From Luteimonas abyssi (GTDB taxonomy: Bacteria; Pseudomonadota; Gammaproteobacteria; Xanthomonadales; Xanthomonadaceae), in the NCBI RefSeq assembly GCF_001482195.1, contig NZ_KQ759763.1, positions 2,982,868 to 3,046,867 on the forward strand: a stretch of DNA of 64,000 nt. The letters run 5' to 3'. The position numbers and the translations under genes are program-made. Below are positions 6,267 to 15,235 of this stretch, piece by piece. The notes under the pieces are model-generated. The model was given only the letters and a program-made list of their open reading frames with translations, had not been told where the DNA came from and made no database searches. Each line of letters begins with the position of its first letter. The first letter of the stretch is position 1.

Positions 6267-7703
6267 ATGCGTGCATTGCCCACCCTGCTTGCCCTCACCG
6301 CCGCGGCCGCTTTCGGAGGCTTTGCGGCCACGGTGCTGGTCGATATGAACCGGCCGCTCGCGGCCCAGTCCGCGCCCGTGGCGCAGGTGCCTGCGACCGT
6401 GACCGGCACCGGCGCCCTGCCGTCGGCAGTCGCCGGCCAGCCGATGCCGTCGCTGGCGCCGATGCTCGAGCGCGTGATTCCCGCCGTGGTCGGCGTGAAC
6501 AACACCCGGCGCGTGCAGGTGAGTCCGTTCGGCAACGATCCGTTCTTCCGTCGCATGTTCCCGGACCTGAGCCAGGAGCGCCTGGCGCAGTCGATGGGCT
6601 CGGGTGTCATCGTCGACGCCGAGCGCGGCCTGATCCTGACCAACCACCATGTCATCGAGAACGCCGACGAAGTCTCGGTGACGCTCGGCGACGGCCGCAC
6701 GCTGGAAGCCGAGTTCCTGGGCTCCGACCCCGAGACCGACATCGCGCTGATGCGGGTGGCAGCGGAGAACCTCACCGCGATCCCGCTGGCCGACAGCAGC
6801 ACGCTGCGGGTCGGCGATTTCGTGGTCGCGGTGGGCAATCCCTTCGGTTTCAGCCAGACGGTGACCTCCGGCATCGTGTCCGCGGTCGGGCGCAGCAACG
6901 TGCCCGGCATCGGATTCCAGAACTTCATCCAGACCGACGCCTCGATCAACCCGGGCAACTCCGGCGGTCCGCTGGTCAACCTCAACGGCGAACTGGTCGG
7001 GGTGAACACCGCCAGTTTCAACCTGCGCGGCAGCGAGGCCGGCAACATCGGTATCGGGTTCGCGATTCCGTCGAACCTGGCCGGCAGCGTGATGCGTCAG
7101 CTGGAGAACACCGGCACCGTGCGCCGCGGCACCCTGGGGCTGGACCTGCAGACCGTCGATGCGCGACTGGCGCAGGCGATGGGCTTGTCCGAGCCGCGCG
7201 GCGCGGCGGTCACCCGCGTGCACGAGGGCGCGGCCGGCGCCCGCGCCGGGCTGCGCACCGGCGATGTGATCGTGTCGGCCAACGGCCAGCGCGTGGACAA
7301 CGCCGAGGCCCTGCGCAACATCCAGGGCCTGCAGCCGGTGGATACGCCGATGAGCCTGCAGGTGCTGCGCGACGGCCGCTCGCTGGAACTCAGCGCGCGC
7401 CTGACCGAGCTGCCGCGTGACGGCGCGTCCTACGACGCACGCCTGGCCGGCGCCACCCTGTCCGACCTGCCGGAGGCCTTGCGCCGGCAGACCAACCGCG
7501 CCAGCGGCGTGCTGGTGGAGCGCGTCGAGCCCGACAGCCGCGCCGCCCGCAACGGCCTGCGCCCGAACGACCTGATCCTCGCCGCCACCGGCGGTCAGTT
7601 CCACGATCTGGCCGGCTTCCGCGCCGCCCTGGCCGACCAGCCCGATCAACTGTCGCTGCTGATCATGCGCGGCGGTCGCCGTTTCCAGGTCGATCTGCAG
7701 TAA
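6267..7703 (+). CDS. degQ: Periplasmic serine protease, HtrA/Deg family
   Basis: 478 residues from the ATG at 6267, opening with a signal-type stretch (MRALPTLLALTAAAAFGGFAA); no strong SD. Catalytic triad: His128 in TNHHVIE, Asp158 in DPETDIALM, Ser232 in NPGNSGGPLVN. Two PDZ domains follow, about 275-365 (GLRTGDVIVSANGQ) and 385-475 (GLRPNDLILAATGG). That arrangement matches DegP/DegQ/MucD proteases, which degrade or chaperone misfolded envelope proteins. The triad is intact. The loop before the triad is short (FRRMFPDLSQ), favouring a DegQ/MucD type over DegP. No rseA/mucA cluster is adjacent. Confidence 0.92.
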   Translation: MRALPTLLALTAAAAFGGFAATVLVDMNRPLAAQSAPVAQVPATVTGTGALPSAVAGQPMPSLAPMLERVIPAVVGVNNTRRVQVSPFGNDPFFRRMFPDLSQERLAQSMGSGVIVDAERGLILTNHHVIENADEVSVTLGDGRTLEAEFLGSDPETDIALMRVAAENLTAIPLADSSTLRVGDFVVAVGNPFGFSQTVTSGIVSAVGRSNVPGIGFQNFIQTDASINPGNSGGPLVNLNGELVGVNTASFNLRGSEAGNIGIGFAIPSNLAGSVMRQLENTGTVRRGTLGLDLQTVDARLAQAMGLSEPRGAAVTRVHEGAAGARAGLRTGDVIVSANGQRVDNAEALRNIQGLQPVDTPMSLQVLRDGRSLELSARLTELPRDGASYDARLAGATLSDLPEALRRQTNRASGVLVERVEPDSRAARNGLRPNDLILAATGGQFHDLAGFRAALADQPDQLSLLIMRGGRRFQVDLQ

Positions 7704-7756
7704 GCCACACGCCGATCGGCATTCCCCCCGCCACACCCACCCGCAGGAGATCCGCC

Positions 7757-8110
7757 ATGAGCCCCACCTCCACCGAAAACCTCAAGCACAACCTCAACGA
7801 CGCCGGCAGCGCCCTGAAGCAGGCCGCGCACGACGCGGGCGATGCGCTCAAGGGCGCCAGCACGGCGGCGGGCGAAGAGCTCCGCCTGGGCCGCGCCAAC
7901 GTCAAGGCCGACCTGGCCGACGGCGCCACGGCCGGGCTGTCCGCGCTGGAAGATCTGGGCGACGCCTCGCGCGAGCAGGTCGACGAGCTGATGGACAAGG
8001 GCCGCGACTTGGTCGACAGCGCCGCCGATCTGATCCGCGAGCGCCCGCTGGCCTCGTTCGGCGTCGCGTTCGCCGCGGGCTGGTTGATCGCCAAGATCGG
8101 CCGCCGCTGA
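7757..8110 (+). CDS. ElaB/YqjD/DUF883-family membrane-anchored protein
   Basis: 117 residues preceded by AGGAGA. A long alanine-rich amphipathic helix with coiled-coil character (residues 5-90) ends in one C-terminal hydrophobic segment (ASFGVAFAAGWLIAKIG) and a GRR tail, exactly the DUF883 layout. E. coli YqjD and ElaB are C-tail-anchored inner-membrane proteins that associate with ribosomes in stationary phase; whether this one does is inference. It heads a run of four envelope genes (7757-10477) with spacings of 34 bp, a 4-bp overlap and 9 bp, so they are probably co-transcribed. Confidence 0.85.
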   Translation: MSPTSTENLKHNLNDAGSALKQAAHDAGDALKGASTAAGEELRLGRANVKADLADGATAGLSALEDLGDASREQVDELMDKGRDLVDSAADLIRERPLASFGVAFAAGWLIAKIGRR

Positions 8111-8144
8111 TCGCACCGTTGTTGCGTAGCCAGGGGAGAAGCCA

Positions 8145-8747
8145 TTGAGCGCGACCGCCGAAGAGGCCCGCGACGACGACGCCTGCGGCGTGGACGATCC
8201 GAATCCCGGTCGCCCGCCGCACCTGGACGAGAGCGTCCGCCGCATCGGCAAGGCCGGCCGCGAGACGGTGGATGCGGCGCTGGGCACCGGCAAGGCGCTG
8301 CGGCGCCTGTTCTCGGCCGACTTCGCGCTGGCCCGCAGCGCCATCGGCCGCGTACTGGCCTGGGGCGCGATGGCGATCGTGTTCGGCGCGTCGTCGTGGT
8401 TGCTGTTGATGGGCGCATTCGTCGCCCTGGTGCAGCGCATCCCCGGCGTGAGCTGGATGCTGGCGATGGCCTTGGCCGCATTGGTGAGCCTGCTGGTGAC
8501 CGCACTGGCGGCCTGGCGCGCGTCGGCGTTCTTCGATCTGGCCGGTCTGCACGCCACGCGCCGGCAACTGCATCGCCTGGGACTGTTCAACGAGGCCAGC
8601 GAGGAAGACGAGGACGAGGACGACGGCATGCCGCCTCCGTCCGAGCCGCCGCCGCCCGCGCCGCCCGCCCCCATCGGCAATCCCCCGCCACCGCCCGGCC
8701 GGCCGGTGCAACCGCCCGTCGCGCGCACACCGGAGGCAGGGCCGTGA
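8145..8747 (+). CDS. Holin-like/YqjE-type inner-membrane protein
   Basis: 200 residues from a TTG at 8145, chosen because AGGGGAG lies 6 nt upstream. Two membrane segments at about 67-92 (VLAWGAMAIVFGASSWLLLMGAFVAL) and 101-122 (WMLAMALAALVSLLVTALAAW) form a hairpin, followed by a short amphipathic helix, an acidic run (EEDEDEDD) and a proline-rich tail to the end. In gammaproteobacteria a DUF883 gene is often followed by such a phage-holin-superfamily protein (E. coli yqjD-yqjE-yqjK), and the same order is seen here. The proline-rich tail is unusual for YqjE and may be cytoplasmic. Confidence 0.7.
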   Translation: MSATAEEARDDDACGVDDPNPGRPPHLDESVRRIGKAGRETVDAALGTGKALRRLFSADFALARSAIGRVLAWGAMAIVFGASSWLLLMGAFVALVQRIPGVSWMLAMALAALVSLLVTALAAWRASAFFDLAGLHATRRQLHRLGLFNEASEEDEDEDDGMPPPSEPPPPAPPAPIGNPPPPPGRPVQPPVARTPEAGP

Positions 8748-9367
8748 ACTTCGAACAGCTCAAGCGCCGGGTCGATCGCGCCGAACAGGTGGTCGAGGGT
8801 CGCATCCTGCAGACCACGGCCGCCCGCAACAGCCTGCAGGCGCGCTGGCGCGAGGCATGGACGCCGACGCGGATCGTGGTCGTGGGACTGCTGACCGGCT
8901 TCGTCAGCGGCAAGGCGCAGCCGGAGCGTGCCCTGCGCCACGTCGGCAAGTTCGCCAATCCGCGCATGATGCAATTGATCACGTCGCTGTCGGGCCTGGT
9001 GGCGTCGCTGCAGACCGCCTACGCGGCGGCCACTGCGAAGGACGCCGCCGACACCGCGGATGCCGCCGCCGACGATGCGGCCGGCACCCCCCGGCAGGCC
9101 GCCGCGACGGCATCGGGTGACTCGTCGGGCGGGCCTGCCGGTACGGGTGCCGGCGGCGGCGCGACCGCCGCACAGACGGCCGCCCAGGCGACGCGGGCAC
9201 GGGCCGCCGCCGCGGGCGCCGCATCGGCCGAGACGGTCTCTGCGGCCCATGCCGACGACACCGCCGTCGCGCCGCCGCGCCCGCGCAGCGACCGCAGCCG
9301 GGTGGAGTCGACGCCGGAGCGGCAACCGGCACCGGCCGAAGCCGCCACCGATCTGTCCGAGCGCTGA
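8744..9367 (+). CDS. Alanine-rich hypothetical protein coupled to the holin-like gene
   Basis: 207 residues from a GTG at 8744, whose GTGA overlaps the TGA of the preceding gene, indicating [13 protein letters not shown] coupling. The N-terminal 85 residues are basic and helical, with a weak hydrophobic patch (IVVVGLLTGFVSG). The remainder is low-complexity Ala/Thr/Gly/Pro. Position corresponds to yqjK in the E. coli yqjDEK order, but I see no clear sequence signature. Probably a cytoplasmic or peripheral partner of the two preceding membrane proteins. Confidence 0.65.
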   Translation: MNFEQLKRRVDRAEQVVEGRILQTTAARNSLQARWREAWTPTRIVVVGLLTGFVSGKAQPERALRHVGKFANPRMMQLITSLSGLVASLQTAYAAATAKDAADTADAAADDAAGTPRQAAATASGDSSGGPAGTGAGGGATAAQTAAQATRARAAAAGAASAETVSAAHADDTAVAPPRPRSDRSRVESTPERQPAPAEAATDLSER

Positions 9368-9376
9368 GCCTCGCCG

Positions 9377-10477
9377 ATGACGGCGTCGGCCGACACCATC
9401 GCGGGCGCGGACGCGTCGCCGCCTCCTGCGCCGCGCCCGCGCCCGCGGGCGCCGGTTTCGGTCGTCGTCCTGGCCACCCTGGCTGTGCTGGCCACGGCCT
9501 GGGTGGCGCAGGCGCTGATCCTGCCGATCCTGCTGGCGATGTTCTTCGCGATGATCGGCAACCCGATCCTGCGCGTGCTGCGGCGCCTGTACGTGCCGCG
9601 GTTCCTCGCCGCACTGCTGGTGCTGCTGGCCGGCCTGGCCGCCACCGCGATGCTGGTGTGGCAATTGGCCGGACCGGTCCAGGGCTGGGTGGAACAGGCG
9701 CCGGCGCAGCTGCGCGCACTGGCGCCGCGGCTGCAGCAGATGACCAAGCCGATGCATTCCGCCAGCGAGGCCGCGGCGTCGTTCGCCCGCGCCACCGACG
9801 GCACGCCGCAACGGCGCGCGCAGTTGGTGCAGATCCAGCAGGACGACGCCTGGCAGCGATTGACCGCGACCCCGCGCATGGCCGCGTCGGTGCTGGCGGT
9901 GGTGCTGCTCACGTTCTTCTTCATGGTCTACGGCGAGCGCCTGCAGCGGCACGCGATCGCCCTGCTGCCCGACCGTCAGCGCAAGAAGCTGACGGTGGAG
10001 ATCATGACGTCCATCGAGCGCGAGATCTCGCGCTACATCCTCACCATCAGCATCATCAACACCCTGCTCGGGCTGGCCTTCGCCGCCAGCCTGTACGCAC
10101 TCGGGATCGCGCTGCCGGAAGCGGCGATGTGGGGCACGATCGTGGCGCTGCTCAACTTCGCGCCGTACGTCGGTCCGTTCATCGGCGCGATCCTGATGCT
10201 GATGCTGGGCTTCGTCACCTACGACACGCTGGGCATGTCGCTGCTGCCGCTGGCGATCTACATGGGCCTGCACACGGTGGAGGGCCAGCTGATCACGCCC
10301 ATCGTGCTCGGCCGGCGGATGGCGCTGTCGCCGTTGATCCTGATCCTGGGGCTGATGGTGTTCGGGTTCCTGTTCGGCATCGTCGGCCTGCTGCTGGCGG
10401 TGCCGCTGCTGGTCTGCGTGAAGATGATCCTGGTCCGTGTGGACGGCATGGAGCGCTGGGCGCGCCTGCTGGAATGA
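9377..10477 (+). CDS. AI-2E family transporter (PerM/TqsA-like)
   Basis: 366 residues. After a proline-rich cytoplasmic N-terminus (1-26) come hydrophobic segments at about 28-46, 50-68 and 72-95, an amphipathic loop (WVEQAPAQLRALAPRLQQM) around 100-170, then further segments to the C-terminus, including NFAPYVGPFIGAILMLMLGF and the closing LGLMVFGFLFGIVGLLLAVPLLV. The P-Y-x-G-P-x-x-G and G-x-x-G-x-x-LAVP patterns are typical of the AI-2E/UPF0118 exporter family. The actual substrate is not predictable: family members have been linked to autoinducer-2, Na+/H+ exchange and other efflux. It ends the four-gene envelope run. Confidence 0.85.
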   Translation: MTASADTIAGADASPPPAPRPRPRAPVSVVVLATLAVLATAWVAQALILPILLAMFFAMIGNPILRVLRRLYVPRFLAALLVLLAGLAATAMLVWQLAGPVQGWVEQAPAQLRALAPRLQQMTKPMHSASEAAASFARATDGTPQRRAQLVQIQQDDAWQRLTATPRMAASVLAVVLLTFFFMVYGERLQRHAIALLPDRQRKKLTVEIMTSIEREISRYILTISIINTLLGLAFAASLYALGIALPEAAMWGTIVALLNFAPYVGPFIGAILMLMLGFVTYDTLGMSLLPLAIYMGLHTVEGQLITPIVLGRRMALSPLILILGLMVFGFLFGIVGLLLAVPLLVCVKMILVRVDGMERWARLLE

Positions 10478-10523
10478 GCGACGCCGGACACGCATCCGCC
10501 GGGGCCGGCTGGCCGCGGTCTTC

Positions 10524-10529
10524 TACAAT
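10524..10529 (+). promoter_or_regulatory. -10 box TACAAT; probable leaderless start of the HAD gene
   Basis: TACAAT ends 7 nt before the chosen ATG at 10537, leaving room only for a transcription start at or next to the A of the ATG. Confidence 0.5.
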
Positions 10530-10536
10530 GGTCCGC

Positions 10537-11271
10537 ATGCGTTTTCCCGTGCGTGCCATCACCCTCGATCTCGACGACACCGTGTGGCCGTTCGCGCCGA
10601 TCGGCGAACGCGTGGAACGCGTGCTCGACGACTGGCTGCGCACCCACAGCCCCGCCACCGCCGAGCGCTATCCGGTGGACGCGATGCGCGCGTTGCGCGA
10701 ACGGGTGTGGCGGCACAACCCGCAGTTGGCCCACGACCTGTCGACCTTGCGGCGGATGACGCTGGAGATCGCGTTGAAGGACAGCGGCGCGGACATGGCG
10801 CTGCTGGAGCCGGCCTACGAGGCGTTCTACGCCGCGCGCAACGAGGTCGAGCATTACCCCGACAGCCTCGACGCGCTGGCGCGCATCAGCGCGCGCGTGC
10901 CGATCGCCGCGCTGTCCAACGGCAATGCCGATCTCGCCCGCGTGGGCATCGCCGAGCATTTCGTGTTCCAGCTGGGTGCGCGCGAACACGGCAAGGCGAA
11001 GCCGTCGGCCTGCATCTTCCACGCCGCCTGCGACCGCCTCGGCTGCGCGCACGGCGAGGTGCTGCACGTCGGCGACCACATCGAGGCGGACGTGGCCGGC
11101 GCGCACCGCGCCGGGCTGCGCACCTGCTGGATCAACCGCGAGGGCCGGCGCTGGACCAACCGGCAACTGCGCCCCGACCTCGAGTTCGACACCCTCACCG
11201 GTCTGGCCGACTGGCTGGACACCCACGACATCCGCGCGCCCCGTGCCGATACGCCCGCGACGCGCGCCTGA
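10537..11271 (+). CDS. HAD-superfamily phosphatase (YigB/FMN-phosphatase-like)
   Basis: 244 residues. ATG 10537 is chosen over 10528 because a TACAAT -10 box lies 7 nt upstream. HAD motifs are complete: I, LDLDDTVWP (nucleophile Asp11, Asp13); II, ALSNGNAD; III, GKAKPS (Lys); IV, GDHIEADVAGA. A helical C1 cap lies between motifs I and II, and W in DDTVWP is typical of the YigB-like branch that dephosphorylates FMN or the riboflavin precursor ARPP. The exact substrate is uncertain. It precedes the M17 aminopeptidase on the same strand by 175 bp. Confidence 0.82.
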   Translation: MRFPVRAITLDLDDTVWPFAPIGERVERVLDDWLRTHSPATAERYPVDAMRALRERVWRHNPQLAHDLSTLRRMTLEIALKDSGADMALLEPAYEAFYAARNEVEHYPDSLDALARISARVPIAALSNGNADLARVGIAEHFVFQLGAREHGKAKPSACIFHAACDRLGCAHGEVLHVGDHIEADVAGAHRAGLRTCWINREGRRWTNRQLRPDLEFDTLTGLADWLDTHDIRAPRADTPATRA

Positions 11272-11446
11272 GCGGATGCCGCGATCGCGCGCCGGCAGCC
11301 GCAGGACGACTCCGGCACCATGACCGCCTCGACGTCGTGACCCGACCCGGCCCGCCCCCGCCCGATCCGGCCCGCGACGCGGGCGCCCGCACCTGCACGC
11401 GCCGGACCCGGCCACATCCCCTTCCGCCTCTGTCCCTGGAGCCCGC

Positions 11447-12835
11447 ATGACCGACTCGACCGCCCCCGCCCTCCCCGCCGGCCTGGTCCGCGCCGCCGAC
11501 GCCGGTGCCGCCGACACGATCCGCACCCTGCACGTGATCGAACGCGACGGCCTGGCGGCGTGGCGCGCACAGCAGGACGCGCGCACCTGCGCCTGGCTCG
11601 ACGCGCACGGCTTCACCAGCGGCGGCTGGATCGCCCTGCCCGGCGACGACGGCCTGGCCGGCGCGCTGCTGGTGGTGACCGACATGCGCGATCCCTACGC
11701 CTGGGCGCCGATGCCCGTCGCGCTGCCGCCCGGCGACTGGCGCGTGCACGGCGCCGACGCGGTGGCCGACGCGTGCGTGCTGGGCTGGGGCCTGGGCGCC
11801 TACCGGTTCACCCGTTACCGCGGCGCCGGACGCGCGCCGGCACGGCTGGTGCTGGATGCCCCGCACACGGCCACCCTCGATGTGCTGGCCGCGTGCAACC
11901 GCGTCCGCGACCTGGTCAACACGCCGACCGAGGACATGGGCCCGGACGAGCTCGAAGCCGTCGCCCGCGACATCGCGACCGCGCACGGCGCGACGTTCGA
12001 TGCGGTGACCGGGGACGCCCTGCTCGCCGGCAACCTCCCGGCGATCCACGCCGTCGGCCGCGCCTCGCATCGCGCGCCGCGCCTGCTGCAACTGGACTGG
12101 GGCGATACCGCGCACCCGAAGCTGGTGCTGGTGGGCAAGGGCGTGTGCTTCGACACCGGCGGCCTGGACATCAAGCCGGCCGACGGCATGCGCAACATGA
12201 AGAAGGACATGGGCGGCGCCGCGCACGCGCTCGCGCTGGCCGAGCTGGTCATGGCGCGCAAGCTGCCGGTGCGGCTGACCCTGCTGATCCCCGCGGTGGA
12301 GAACGCCATCGGCCCGAACGCGCTGCGCCCGGGCGAGGTCATCGCGACCCGCAAGGGCATCGCGGTGGAGATCGACAACACCGATGCCGAAGGCCGGCTG
12401 GTGCTGGGCGACGCGCTGACCCTGGCCGGCGAGCAATCGCCCGACCTGATCCTGGATTTCGCCACCCTCACCGGCGCCGCGCGCATCGCGCTCGGGCCGG
12501 ACCTGCCGGCGCTGTACAGCAACGACGACGGCGTGGCCGAGCGCTGGCTGCAGTGCGGTCTCGAGCAGCAGGACCCGGTCTGGCGCATGCCGTTGTGGCG
12601 GCCGTACCTGCGCTATCTCACCAGCCGCGTCGCCGACATGGCCAATGCCGGCTCGCGCATGGCCGGCTCGGTGACCGCGGCGCTGTACCTGGAGCGCTTC
12701 GTTCCCGAAGGCCAGGCCTGGGCCCACCTGGACGTCTATTCGTGGAACGACGCCGACCGCCCCGGCAAACCGGCCGGCGGCGAAGCCCAGGGCCTGCGCG
12801 CGGTATGGGCGATGCTGGACGCGCGCTACCGCTGA
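11447..12835 (+). CDS. M17 leucyl-type aminopeptidase
   Basis: 462 residues. The C-terminal catalytic domain holds the family residues: GKGVCFDTGGLDIK (metal/catalytic Lys and Asp), KKDMGGAAHAL, AVENAIGPNALRPGE, and the M17 signature NTDAEGRLVLGDAL with its Asp and Glu metal ligands. The N-terminal 150 residues are the poorly conserved macro-like domain. It is shorter than classical PepA (about 500) and closer to the PepB-like or cytosol aminopeptidase group found as a second copy in xanthomonads. It removes N-terminal residues from peptides in the cytoplasm using two divalent metals. An ATG start with a distant GGAG is acceptable. Confidence 0.9.
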   Translation: MTDSTAPALPAGLVRAADAGAADTIRTLHVIERDGLAAWRAQQDARTCAWLDAHGFTSGGWIALPGDDGLAGALLVVTDMRDPYAWAPMPVALPPGDWRVHGADAVADACVLGWGLGAYRFTRYRGAGRAPARLVLDAPHTATLDVLAACNRVRDLVNTPTEDMGPDELEAVARDIATAHGATFDAVTGDALLAGNLPAIHAVGRASHRAPRLLQLDWGDTAHPKLVLVGKGVCFDTGGLDIKPADGMRNMKKDMGGAAHALALAELVMARKLPVRLTLLIPAVENAIGPNALRPGEVIATRKGIAVEIDNTDAEGRLVLGDALTLAGEQSPDLILDFATLTGAARIALGPDLPALYSNDDGVAERWLQCGLEQQDPVWRMPLWRPYLRYLTSRVADMANAGSRMAGSVTAALYLERFVPEGQAWAHLDVYSWNDADRPGKPAGGEAQGLRAVWAMLDARYR

Positions 12836-12949
12836 GCCGCGCTACTGCTCGACGCGCTCCCGCTGAGCGCGCCCCGGTCCGCGTCCCTGCCGTTGTCCGC
12901 GCCGAGCGTCGCGGCCGGCGGGACGGGGCGGGACGCTATCTGCGGGGAT

Positions 12950-13855
12950 TCAATCGCCCGGGACCGGACAGCGTTCCGGGCGCTGTTGCGGCGCTGCGCC
13001 GGTGCGATACCAGCGCGCGCCGTCCGCGGCGGTCGGCAGGTCCATGCAGGCGCTCGCCTGGCTGCCGTCGGGCGCGGTGCGCACCCACCACTGGCGCGCG
13101 AGGCAGGTGTGCGCCTCGCATCCGGCCACGACCAGGTGTCCGCCCGAGCGGGCGATCGGCGAGACCACGCCGCCCTGCACCATCGCGCGCAGCGCAGCAT
13201 CGGCCTGGAGGCCGTCCAGCGCGCGCTCGAACGCCGGGTGCGCATACAGCGTGAGACCGCCGACGGCCTCGTGCGGGTACCAGCCCAGATAGGCGCCGAG
13301 ATCGATGGGCGCGGGGGTGGCGGGCGCGGCGGGCAGATCCATCGCCTCGGCGAAGATGGGGTCGACCGCGATCACGTCGCAGCGCGCGCTCGCACCCGTG
13401 CGCGCGAACAGGCGGGCCTGGTCGCCCTCGATCCGCAGGTTCGCCCGCCGGGCGACCGGTGCCGGCGGCCCCCGGCCCGCCTCGCAGGCGGCAGGATCGA
13501 AGCGGACCCGCACATCCACCCGTGGCGCGGTCCGGCAGTCGGGACCGCAGCCGCCGATGCGTTCGACCTGCAGCGGGCAGGTGAACGCCCGCCCCGAGGC
13601 CCGTCCGCGCAGGGTGGCGCTGCCGGGACCGTAGAGATCGAAGCGGACATAGTCGCCATCGCCGGCCTGCTGCACGCAACTGGCCAGCGGCGGGTCGGCC
13701 TGGGCGGGCAGTGCCGCACCCAGCAGCAACGCCGCCAGCAGGAACACGCCCAGACGCAGGCTCCGGCACGTCCGGCGATGCCGAATGTCCGATTCCGGCC
13801 GGTCCGCCACATCCATCGCTGCCATCGCTCCCGCACTGCGTTTCGAGGCCGCCAC
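12950..13855 (-). CDS. Secreted hypothetical protein with conserved cysteines
   Basis: 301 residues as opened at 13855; later in-frame ATGs exist (residues 11 and 14). A signal-type hydrophobic run lies at 34-53 (LRLGVFLLAALLLGAALPAQA), so the mature protein starts at about residue 54. It contains several Cys (SCVQQ, FTCPLQ, GGCGPDC, AACEAG, RCDVI, GCEAHTC, SACMD, RCPVP) suited to periplasmic disulfides. One conserved-looking stretch, LGAYLGWYPHEAVGGLTLYAHPAFERAL, precedes the C-terminal third. I do not recognise the family. It is convergent with the aminopeptidase. Confidence 0.65.
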   Translation of the reverse strand: MAASKRSAGAMAAMDVADRPESDIRHRRTCRSLRLGVFLLAALLLGAALPAQADPPLASCVQQAGDGDYVRFDLYGPGSATLRGRASGRAFTCPLQVERIGGCGPDCRTAPRVDVRVRFDPAACEAGRGPPAPVARRANLRIEGDQARLFARTGASARCDVIAVDPIFAEAMDLPAAPATPAPIDLGAYLGWYPHEAVGGLTLYAHPAFERALDGLQADAALRAMVQGGVVSPIARSGGHLVVAGCEAHTCLARQWWVRTAPDGSQASACMDLPTAADGARWYRTGAAPQQRPERCPVPGD

Positions 13856-13945
13856 ACTAACCGATGCGCGCCCCGGTGCGCACCGCCCGGACGCCGTCGA
13901 TCCGGGCGGATTTCGCGATATCGCATGCCGTCCGCGTGGACGGCG

Positions 13946-15235
13946 CTATCGCGCCGGCACGGCAGGGACGGCGTCGTCTCCGCCGAGCGCCTGCGCGAGC
14001 GCGATGACGTCGCGGCTGAAGTCGGCGTAGCCGCTGTCGGGCGGATGCGTACCGTCCATCTCGCGGCTGCGGATCTGCCGCACCGCGACCAGCCGTTGTC
14101 CGGGCACGACCACGATGAACTGGCCCAGGTAGCCGTTGGCCTCGTAGGCGACCACGGGACCGGAACGCTCGTCGAACACATCGCTGCGGGTCAGGCCACG
14201 TGCGTTGATCTCGCGGCCATAGCGCTCGGCGAAATCGTCGCCGAGCGCCTCGCGCAGGGCGCCCGTGACGTCGTCGAACCGCCGGCCGGCCAGCGGCTGC
14301 AGCGCCTCGATGAACCCGGCGGAGACGCCTGCCGCGGCCAGGTGCCCGGCGGCATCGGCGCGCAGGCTGAACACCTGCCACGCCGGCCGGCGCCACCACA
14401 GCAGCCCGACCGCATCGCTGCGCGCGCCGGGCGCGAACAGGGCCTCGACGAACCCCTCCGGCAGCAGCCGCGTACCGTCGGGCGCGACGCCGTCGTCGAG
14501 CAGCAGCTGGCCCAGTTTCGCCGCATCGCGTGCGGTCAGCGGAAGGCCGGCCATGCCATGGGGATTGCCGGCATCGTCGCGGTACCACATTCCCGGCGAC
14601 ATCCCCAACGGCACGAACAGGCGGTCGCGCAGATACGCATCCATCGGCCTGCCCGACGCGCGCGCGATGACGCCGGCCAACAGGTTGGTCGCCTTGTTGT
14701 TGTAGCGCATGCGCTCGCCGGGCGCGCTGTCGAGCTCGGCGGCGAGCGCGAGCTGCACGACATCGGGCGCCGGATAGATCTCGGCGCCGGCATTGGGAAT
14801 GTCCTGCAGGCCCGAGGTGTGGTCGAGCAGCATGCGCACGGTGATCTGCGCCTTGCGGCCCTGCCGCCATTCGGGGAACCAGGTGGACACCGGTGCGTCC
14901 AGCGCGTCGAGATGACCATCGGCCAGCAACAGGCCGATCCCCAGTGCGACCACCGATTTCGTCGCCGACATCAGCTCGATCGTGCCGGGCGGCCCGTCGC
15001 CGTCGTCCTCCAGCAGGACCGTGCCGTCGTGCATCACCAGCAGGGCGTCGCTGTGCTGCTCGGCGCCCTTGCGGGCGATGGTCTGCAGCGCCTCGCGCGC
15101 GGACGCGGGCATCGACGCCGCGCCGGCCGCCGCAGGCCCGGGCGCGGTTCGCGGTGGCGTGGTCTGGGCGGCAGCGCCCCCCAGGGCGAGCGCCGCCAGG
15201 AGGGCGACGACGAAGGACGGGATCGGGCTCGGCAT
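13946..15235 (-). CDS. Serine hydrolase of the beta-lactamase class C / PBP4* fold, exported
   Basis: 429 residues from the ATG at 15235, chosen because GGAAG lies 8 nt upstream (ATG 15250 has none). Residues 1-23 form a signal peptide (FVVALLAALALGGAAAQ). The active-site SxxK is Ser90-Ala-Thr-Lys93; the second motif is YNN within ERMRYNNKATNLL. LLDHTSGLQDIP and RPMDAYLRDRLFVPLGM are typical of the beta-lactamase (PF00144) family. These enzymes include esterases, D-aminopeptidases and beta-lactamases, so substrate cannot be named. No ampR-type regulator is adjacent, which argues against an inducible AmpC. Its leader contains a 10-bp inverted repeat. Confidence 0.82.
   Translation of the reverse strand: MPSPIPSFVVALLAALALGGAAAQTTPPRTAPGPAAAGAASMPASAREALQTIARKGAEQHSDALLVMHDGTVLLEDDGDGPPGTIELMSATKSVVALGIGLLLADGHLDALDAPVSTWFPEWRQGRKAQITVRMLLDHTSGLQDIPNAGAEIYPAPDVVQLALAAELDSAPGERMRYNNKATNLLAGVIARASGRPMDAYLRDRLFVPLGMSPGMWYRDDAGNPHGMAGLPLTARDAAKLGQLLLDDGVAPDGTRLLPEGFVEALFAPGARSDAVGLLWWRRPAWQVFSLRADAAGHLAAAGVSAGFIEALQPLAGRRFDDVTGALREALGDDFAERYGREINARGLTRSDVFDERSGPVVAYEANGYLGQFIVVVPGQRLVAVRQIRSREMDGTHPPDSGYADFSRDVIALAQALGGDDAVPAVPAR

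Noticed and set aside
5686..6276. Open frames on both strands in the histone-HtrA gap
   Set aside because: No SD, no homology I recognise, and codon composition of non-coding GC-rich DNA.
7646..10495. A 949-codon minus-strand open frame opposite the envelope gene run
   Set aside because: Composition (His/Gln/Arg/Gly-rich) is typical of frame shadows; the plus-strand proteins have recognisable families and coupled starts.
13946..15235. AmpC beta-lactamase
   Set aside because: SxxK and YNN motifs fit the wider family, but there is no ampR, and length and motifs do not single out a beta-lactamase.
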